Source: Adiantum capillus-veneris (lineage: Eukaryota; Streptophyta; Polypodiopsida; Polypodiales; Pteridaceae). From it: 64,000 bases of DNA. The position numbers and the translations under genes are program-made. The notes beneath the pieces are model-generated. The model saw only the letters and a list, made by a program, of their open reading frames with translations. It was not told the origin of the DNA and made no database searches. The DNA lies in the NCBI GenBank assembly GCA_014529385.2, contig CM043959.1, positions 51,079,253 through 51,143,252 on the forward strand, in the 5' to 3' direction. Shown one piece after another: positions 59,451 through 64,000 of this stretch (the first letter of the stretch is position 1; every line of letters begins with the position of its first letter).

Positions 59451-60614
59451 AGACATCCTACGCGTAGCATGTCTACCTACTTTGTTTTGGCTGAAATTTT
59501 CACTATAGATTCCCCTCGATGTGATGAGTCCACAGCTATTCTCACTTTTTGATTTGGACACCTATAAGCTGGTCAACTGATCAGAAATCTATTCCAGCAA
59601 CCTGATGTTGATCTGATATTTCACCAGTCAAATCAACTCCAATTTGGACCAAAATTGACTAGGAGGCTTGCCCAAGGCTATACAACACCCTAATATGTCC
59701 ACAGTCAGATTTTGACTTCAATATCATGCCTTAGACATACTACACGTAGCATGTCTAACTGCTCAAAATTGCTCCAAATTCAAACAGCAGACTCCTCTTA
59801 CGGTGATGATCACTCTGGTATGGTCACAGTTGGATTTGGAGTGTTGAATCATTGTGAACACATCCTACGTGTAGGATGTATAAGTGCTCTGTTTGACTCC
59901 AAACTTGAGCCACAACTTCCCCTTGATGTCAGCAACCCAATGCTATGCTTAGATTTTAGTTTGGATTTCAAAAGACCCCAAATTTAGCTATTCTAGCCTT
60001 TTTCAGTCAAAAATGCTTAAGTCTGCTTAAAACCCAATTTTCTCACCCAATTGAGATGAAACCTTTCTCATGCACTCAATAAATCATGTAGATCATGCTC
60101 ATGAAGACATCCTATGGTTTTGGTCTTAAAATAATGCCTTGGCACAATTTGGGTAGGATGTCTGGCAATTCCTTCTTTTGGCCTTATCCTGTCAAGATAT
60201 GGTCAAGTTCCCCCTTCCAAGTGAATATAGAGTAATTGCTACCTTCTAAACACACTGGTCAACTCAGATTTTCAAAATTCTCACCAGAACACCCTGTAGA
60301 CATCCTACGGACGTAGGATGTCTACTGCTCCTTTTCTCGGACTAAAGTGCTACTTTGCCTTCCCTATGCTCTCAGCAAGTGCCAATATGCCTTACAAGTG
60401 CAAAAATATGCAAATTTCTTTCAATTTAAACCTTTTCTGAACTTTTACGTTTTTTGAGTCCGTCTTTTAGCTTTTGGGCAATCCAATAAGGGAAAAACAC
60501 TCAAGTCTATATGTTACTAGGGTGAAACCCACCCTCTGAACACACAGGTGACCTCAGTTTCCCCAAATTCCCTACCAAAAACCCCCTGGAGACATGCTAC
60601 GCGTAGGATGTCTA
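59451..60614. repeat. Palindrome array in the 5' leader of the giant element
   Basis: Copies at about 59451-59474, 59732-59757, 59857-59879, 60105-60163 (arms pushed apart by about 38 bp), 60296-60325 and 60589-60614. The copy at 60296 is perfect: GTAGACATCCTACG, GA, CGTAGGATGTCTAC. The intervals are less regular than in the array at 43042-43930, but flanking text such as CAGATTTTGACTTCAAT recurs. Confidence 0.9.
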
Positions 60615-61135
60615 CTATCTTAAAATTTATTTTTTTTCTGATAGAAGTACTCCCTATGCTCTGTATACCTTTCCATAATACTCCCAAAAAAATTTGGACT
60701 CCAAAAAAGCTTCCAAACACAAGTTTCCGTTCTTTCCTACTTAGCGTTTTCTACTTTGTGATGAGCCTATTAGCAAATAAGACATTCATAAGATGCTCTA
60801 GATCAACAATCATGATATCCTACTTACCCTACTCCTACTCATCATGTGAGATGGTGATTTTTAGTGCGTCGGTTGCTTCCTGGCCTCGCATAGACTCTCA
60901 AGCTCACCTTACACCGCATCTACCACCCTAACTCCTACTCTCTACACCACAACTTAACTAAAACCTAAAACTACCTATGTCAGAAGATCTAGGCCAGGCA
61001 CACGCTCCCTAGACTCCTCCTAAGACCTATAGAGTCCACCACCCTCTGATCCTATCTAAATGTAAAATAAGACTCTAGCAAGCCAGAGAATCCCTATCCT
61101 CAAGGACTAGTCTCGGTCACCTACCTAGGGTTTTT
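60615..61135. other. Leader between palindrome array and primer-binding site
   Basis: Non-coding and pyrimidine-rich near 60880-61060. No motif recognised. Confidence 0.5.
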
Positions 61136-61154
61136 GTCCCCGGCAGCGGCGCCA
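61136..61154 (-). other. tRNA primer-binding site, Asp type
   Basis: The minus strand reads TGGCGCCGCTGCCGGGGAC, one base inside the LTR. It is the standard Tat/Athila-type site, complementary to the tRNA-Asp 3' end with one or two mismatches. Confidence 0.9.
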
Positions 61155-61155
61155 A

Positions 61156-61268
61156 TGTTGGTGGATACGCCGCAACGGACGTCAACACAGCGAGAACTCA
61201 CCTAACAAGATTTGTCAGCTAAGGATGAAGCTCAGCCCACAGGCGTGTGGAAGCAAGCATAGGGTGTC
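61156..61268 (-). repeat. 5' LTR of the giant element, proximal piece
   Basis: Starts TGTTGGTGGATACGCCGC on the plus strand next to the primer-binding site. It is interrupted at 61268 by the Gag-only copia element and resumes at 63320. Confidence 0.9.
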
Positions 61269-61513
61269 TGTTGGTGAAACATTGCTATGAAACCATGGCG
61301 AGGAGGAAGAAGTGCTGCAGAGGAGAACGAGAGAGAGAGATCTCGACACGGCAGTAGAAAAAAAAAAAAAAAGCCACGCTATTGTTCTTGTGTGTTACTG
61401 ACCATACATATAAAGGCTTTTTTTCTTGTCATGCAACCTTTACTTTAACTGAGCTTTGCTGCATGCCTATAAGAGGCTTTTCCCACTGACCGGCAAAGGG
61501 CTTGAACCCAACA
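61269..61513 (-). repeat. 3' LTR of the Gag-only element
   Basis: 245 bp, TGTTGGGTTCAAGCCC...ACCAACA on the minus strand. It includes a 16-nt A run (plus strand) and a short GA run. Confidence 0.95.
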
Positions 61514-61879
61514 ATCCCCCCCTCAAGCCCGAACTGGACAGACCGTCTCATGATACCTCGAGTTTTGGGTGTACTCGTCAACCGTGAGTTTTAGGTTTTC
61601 TCACAACCAAGGATTTTTGGTATATCCATAACCTGGTGCTAGAACAGTAACCCCCCCTTGAACAGATAGGGTGTAGGTCAAAACATTAGCTACCAAAAGT
61701 GGAGTTTTTGGATCACTGCCAAACCTTGGGTTTAAGGTGTACCTAGTAACCTCATGAGGAGCGGACAAAATGGTACTTGAGAACAAAAACTGATAAATTG
61801 GGAGGTCTTACCACTTATGGGTGGCAGTGTCTATAGCCCGTACAATTTATTTTGACTAAATAACATGAAAAGAGTTGAT
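61514..61879 (-). other. 3' untranslated part of the Gag-only element with polypurine tract
   Basis: The minus strand has a TTGAGGGGGGGAT run next to the 3' LTR (61514-61526) and a second G-rich run near 61650. No protease or reverse transcriptase motif can be read. Confidence 0.7.
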
Positions 61880-63001
61880 CTAATAAATTTCCTCATCAAC
61901 CGAATATATTGGAGATTCAGTGTCTCCCTCAACCACATGAATTTGAGTTTTACCCTTTTGAAAGCACTTATTTGATGGATGATTTGTTTTACCACAGTGA
62001 ACACAAGGATTCTTCTTGAAACAGTCTTTCGTCTGATGATTGTTGCGCCCACAAATGGCACAAGTTCTGGTTCCATTGAATGGTCGAGATGAAGCTGCTG
62101 TAGCAGCACATTTAGTGGCTGTATATGCACTGGAAGTATCAGAAGAACTGGTGGGTGACACGGCATTCGAGACTGTATATGCCCTGGGAATAATAGTAGA
62201 ATTGGTACTAGGTACCCTGCGTTCTTCTTCCTGCAATGAATTGATGATACCATCCAAGGAGGGCAGCGGATCTTTCTCTTTTAAAACAGTAACAATTTGA
62301 TGAAATTTGTCAGTCAAACTTTTTAACAAAATGGCTATGAGATCTTCTTCTGGTACTGAAGCTTCGACATAAACAAGTTGAGTTCTAATACTCTTCAGTC
62401 TATTGGCTAAAGCTGCAATATTTTCATCTTCACGCATGCGGATGGAATATAATTCCATTTTTAAACTCATTTTTGAATACTTAGCTTTGGCACCGAAAAG
62501 CTTCTCTAACTCTATCCAAGCAGCACTTGAAGAATCGACATCATCCAAGTAATGAATAAAATCATCTTCTAAGGAGGTTAGGATAATACCAAAAGCTTGT
62601 TCGTCTTTCCTCTGTAGCTCAGCAGATAGTGCCCTTGTAACTGCAGCGGATGTGCCGGACTCGTCGGCTGCGAGAGGTTTGACCACATTCCAAAGATTTT
62701 TCCGCATCAGATAACCTTTGACTTTGATTTGCCAAGTATGAAAACCGGATCCGTTGAATTTATCCACCTTTGAGGCCATATTTGATATGTCAAGGATAGC
62801 CTTATGCTGGCAAAGAATGTCCGTCAAAGAGTCGAAAACAATTGATTTTAATTCCAGAATCAATTTGCAGCAATCGAATTTTCGGGAAGCAATTTTGATA
62901 ATCAATGGATTTGCTGAAAGTTCTGCACACTTCTCTAGGCGCTTCTGATGAGCCCAAAACCAAGTGTTTTGATGCAGGTCGAACCTCAGCGATTTCTTCA
63001 A
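61880..63001 (-). CDS. copia Gag with two zinc knuckles, intact
   Basis: 373 codons without a break. Two starts are possible: Met1 at 63001, about 65 bp after the primer-binding site, or Met75 at 62779 (MASKVDKFNGSGFHTWQIKV), where similarity to copia Gag begins; the second fits the family better. The body shows LRKNLW-type and WIELEKLFGAKAKYSKMSLK, YSIRMREDENIAALANRLKS and LLKSLTDKFHQIVTVL (UBN2-type Gag), then a Ser/Thr-rich hinge. Two zinc knuckles follow: CAICGRNNHQTKDC (from 314) and CVHCGKTNHPSNKC (from 333). It stops soon after, where autonomous elements would enter protease. It should assemble particles and package RNA. Confidence 0.93.
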   Translation of the reverse strand: MKKSLRFDLHQNTWFWAHQKRLEKCAELSANPLIIKIASRKFDCCKLILELKSIVFDSLTDILCQHKAILDISNMASKVDKFNGSGFHTWQIKVKGYLMRKNLWNVVKPLAADESGTSAAVTRALSAELQRKDEQAFGIILTSLEDDFIHYLDDVDSSSAAWIELEKLFGAKAKYSKMSLKMELYSIRMREDENIAALANRLKSIRTQLVYVEASVPEEDLIAILLKSLTDKFHQIVTVLKEKDPLPSLDGIINSLQEEERRVPSTNSTIIPRAYTVSNAVSPTSSSDTSSAYTATKCAATAASSRPFNGTRTCAICGRNNHQTKDCFKKNPCVHCGKTNHPSNKCFQKGKTQIHVVEGDTESPIYSVDEEIY

Positions 63002-63065
63002 GCAAGAGACTGTTCACATGGCGGCTGTTGCTTCTTCTTTGCACGGTTATGGCCGGGAAGACCTC

Positions 63066-63077
63066 GCTCTGATACCA
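63066..63077 (-). other. tRNA primer-binding site of the Gag-only element
   Basis: The minus strand reads TGGTATCAGAGC, two bases inside the 5' LTR end. Confidence 0.92.
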
Positions 63078-63079
63078 GT

Positions 63080-63319
63080 TGTTGGTGAAACATTGCTATG
63101 AAACCATGGCGAGGAGGAAGAAGTGCTGCAGAGGAGAACGAGAGAGAGAGATCTCGACACGCAGTAGAAAAAAAAAAAGCCACGCTATTGTTCTTGTGTG
63201 TTACTGACCATACATATAAAGGCTTTTTTTCTTGTCATGCAACCTTTACTTTAACTGAGCTTTGCTGCATGCCTATAAGAGGCTTTTCCCACTGACCGGC
63301 AAAGGGCTTGAACCCAACA
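63080..63319 (-). repeat. 5' LTR of the Gag-only element
   Basis: 240 bp, identical to 61269-61513 except for one indel and poly-A length. Confidence 0.95.
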
Positions 63320-64000
63320 GTGTCAACCTACACTTGACCGACTATTGACTACTTCCTACAGAGGTCTCTACCCAATGTCTAAGTTACAGCCTTCAAGAGT
63401 ACACAAGAGGAAATTTCCTACAACGCTTTCAAGAGCCAAATACCCATCAAACGTTCTCGAAATGCTACGGAACTTGAGGGAAATCCTATTAACACCAATA
63501 GGTCTCTCTCCCTAAGGTCCGTAACCCAAAACCCAACCCTAAACACCCGGTGCAGAATCGCGTAGGATGTCTGGTTGAAATTTACATGTCGACGTTTTCT
63601 GAAATTAACATGCCTAATGTGTATCTTATCTCGATTCGGACGCGTGGATATGCTGCAATAAGGAAACAGACACCAGAAACTCACCGAAACCCTAGATAAG
63701 GCTCGTGGGTCTATCTTGCAGAAACGGGTCGTACGCGCACAGTGATGAGCTTGGCGTGTAGCTCTCTTCGGCGGCAAGGAGCTGCACTTCTCGATTCTTC
63801 AAACGGATCACCAGGGCGCACGTAGCGAAGCTCTGAACTCTCACTCTCTCTCTCTTACACAGAGTATGCTCAACTCACACACACAAACTTATGAAAAATG
63901 ACAAAAAGGTTCTTTGCATTAAGGTCAAAAGTGATATAAATACATTACAATCTCAAACCCTAATGTTCCAATTTAACCATTTACTAAGTCTAAATGTCAA
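63320..64000 (-). repeat. 5' LTR of the giant element, distal piece, cut by window end
   Basis: Matches 38517-39195 closely. It begins with GTGTC, the target duplication of the nested element. Confidence 0.9.

Larger units (their letters stand above)
61269..63319 (-). mobile_element. Gag-only non-autonomous copia element (TR-GAG type), very young
   Basis: 2051 bp. LTRs of 245 bp (61269-61513) and 240 bp (63080-63319) differ only by one inserted G and a shorter poly-A run. The target duplication GTGTC is perfect and the empty site survives in the 3' LTR near 38517. An initiator-Met type primer-binding site (63066-63077) and a G-rich purine tract beside the 3' LTR are intact. The only gene is Gag. 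It fits the described class of terminal-repeat retrotransposons with only a Gag domain. Confidence 0.95.
38492..64000 (-). mobile_element. Giant Tat-like Ty3/gypsy element, nearly complete
   Basis: A minus-strand element with matching LTR sequence at 38492-39341 and at 61156-61268 plus 63320-64000. It has an Asp-type primer-binding site (61136-61154) and a polypurine tract (39342-39355). By comparison with the 3' LTR the window ends about 145 bp before the outer end of the 5' LTR. The 3' LTR lacks its last 85 bp or so. Without its two insertions (solo LTR 50254-51883 and Gag-only copia 61269-63319) the element is about 22 kb. Order: Gag, protease, reverse transcriptase, RNase H, two H2C2 modules, integrase, a second retropepsin, tandem repeats, a palindrome array and a coiled-coil ORF. 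The frames carry many stops. Confidence 0.9.

Overview
This is nuclear DNA from a land plant, made almost entirely of nested LTR retrotransposons. I see no convincing cellular gene, tRNA, rRNA or CRISPR. Evidence for a plant is the primer-binding sites (initiator-Met type TGGTATCAGAGC and Asp type TGGCGCCGCTGCCGGGGAC), chromodomain Ty3/gypsy elements, Tat/Athila-like giant gypsy elements, Ty1/copia elements with 5-bp target duplications, and long CT/GA and CA microsatellites. The lineage (fern, gymnosperm or angiosperm) cannot be fixed from these features.

Layout: (1) 1-5412, a decayed minus-strand copia element, cut by window position 1, carrying a nested, internally deleted copia element (732-3094). 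(2) 5413-8797 and 16617-about 18130, pieces of a giant gypsy element (integrase fragment, palindrome array, primer-binding site, LTR). Its LTR is split by (3) a plus-strand chromovirus at 8798-16611 with 1.6-1.7 kb LTRs and perfect TGCAT target duplications. (4) 18190-18545, a copia RNase H relic. (5) An about 0.9-kb tandem repeat whose second copy is split by (6) a minus-strand chromovirus with 123-bp LTRs (20873-26740, target duplication TGTAA). (7) 28270-31954, a non-autonomous copia element with an uninterrupted 617-629 codon Gag-protease-like frame. (8) 31955-38491, poorly recognisable DNA with an unrecognised coding-like relic, a multi-arm foldback and a TTTGGTACT-rich repeat field. (9) 38492-64000, a nearly complete giant Tat-like gypsy element on the minus strand.

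The giant element is the centre of interest. Reading 5' to 3' on the minus strand it has: 5' LTR; Asp-type primer-binding site; a leader with about six copies of a palindrome (ACATCCTACG..CGTAGGATGT); Gag with two zinc knuckles; a retropepsin; reverse transcriptase; RNase H; a first H2C2 zinc module; a second linker-H2C2 module; the integrase core; a second retropepsin-like domain in the same frame after integrase; a polypurine tract; four about 667-bp tandem repeats; a second array of the same palindrome; a long coiled-coil ORF; and the 3' polypurine tract with 3' LTR. It carries a solo LTR of the chromovirus family (50254-51883, target duplication TATTG) and a very young Gag-only copia element (61269-63319, target duplication GTGTC, LTRs without substitutions).

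Activity and decay: autonomous elements are broken by stops and frameshifts, and many stops are TAG or TGA where the family expects Gln or Arg, as expected from deamination of methylated cytosine. The only long intact frames belong to two non-autonomous copia elements encoding Gag (28536-30425 and 61880-63001). They would need reverse transcriptase and integrase supplied by elements elsewhere.
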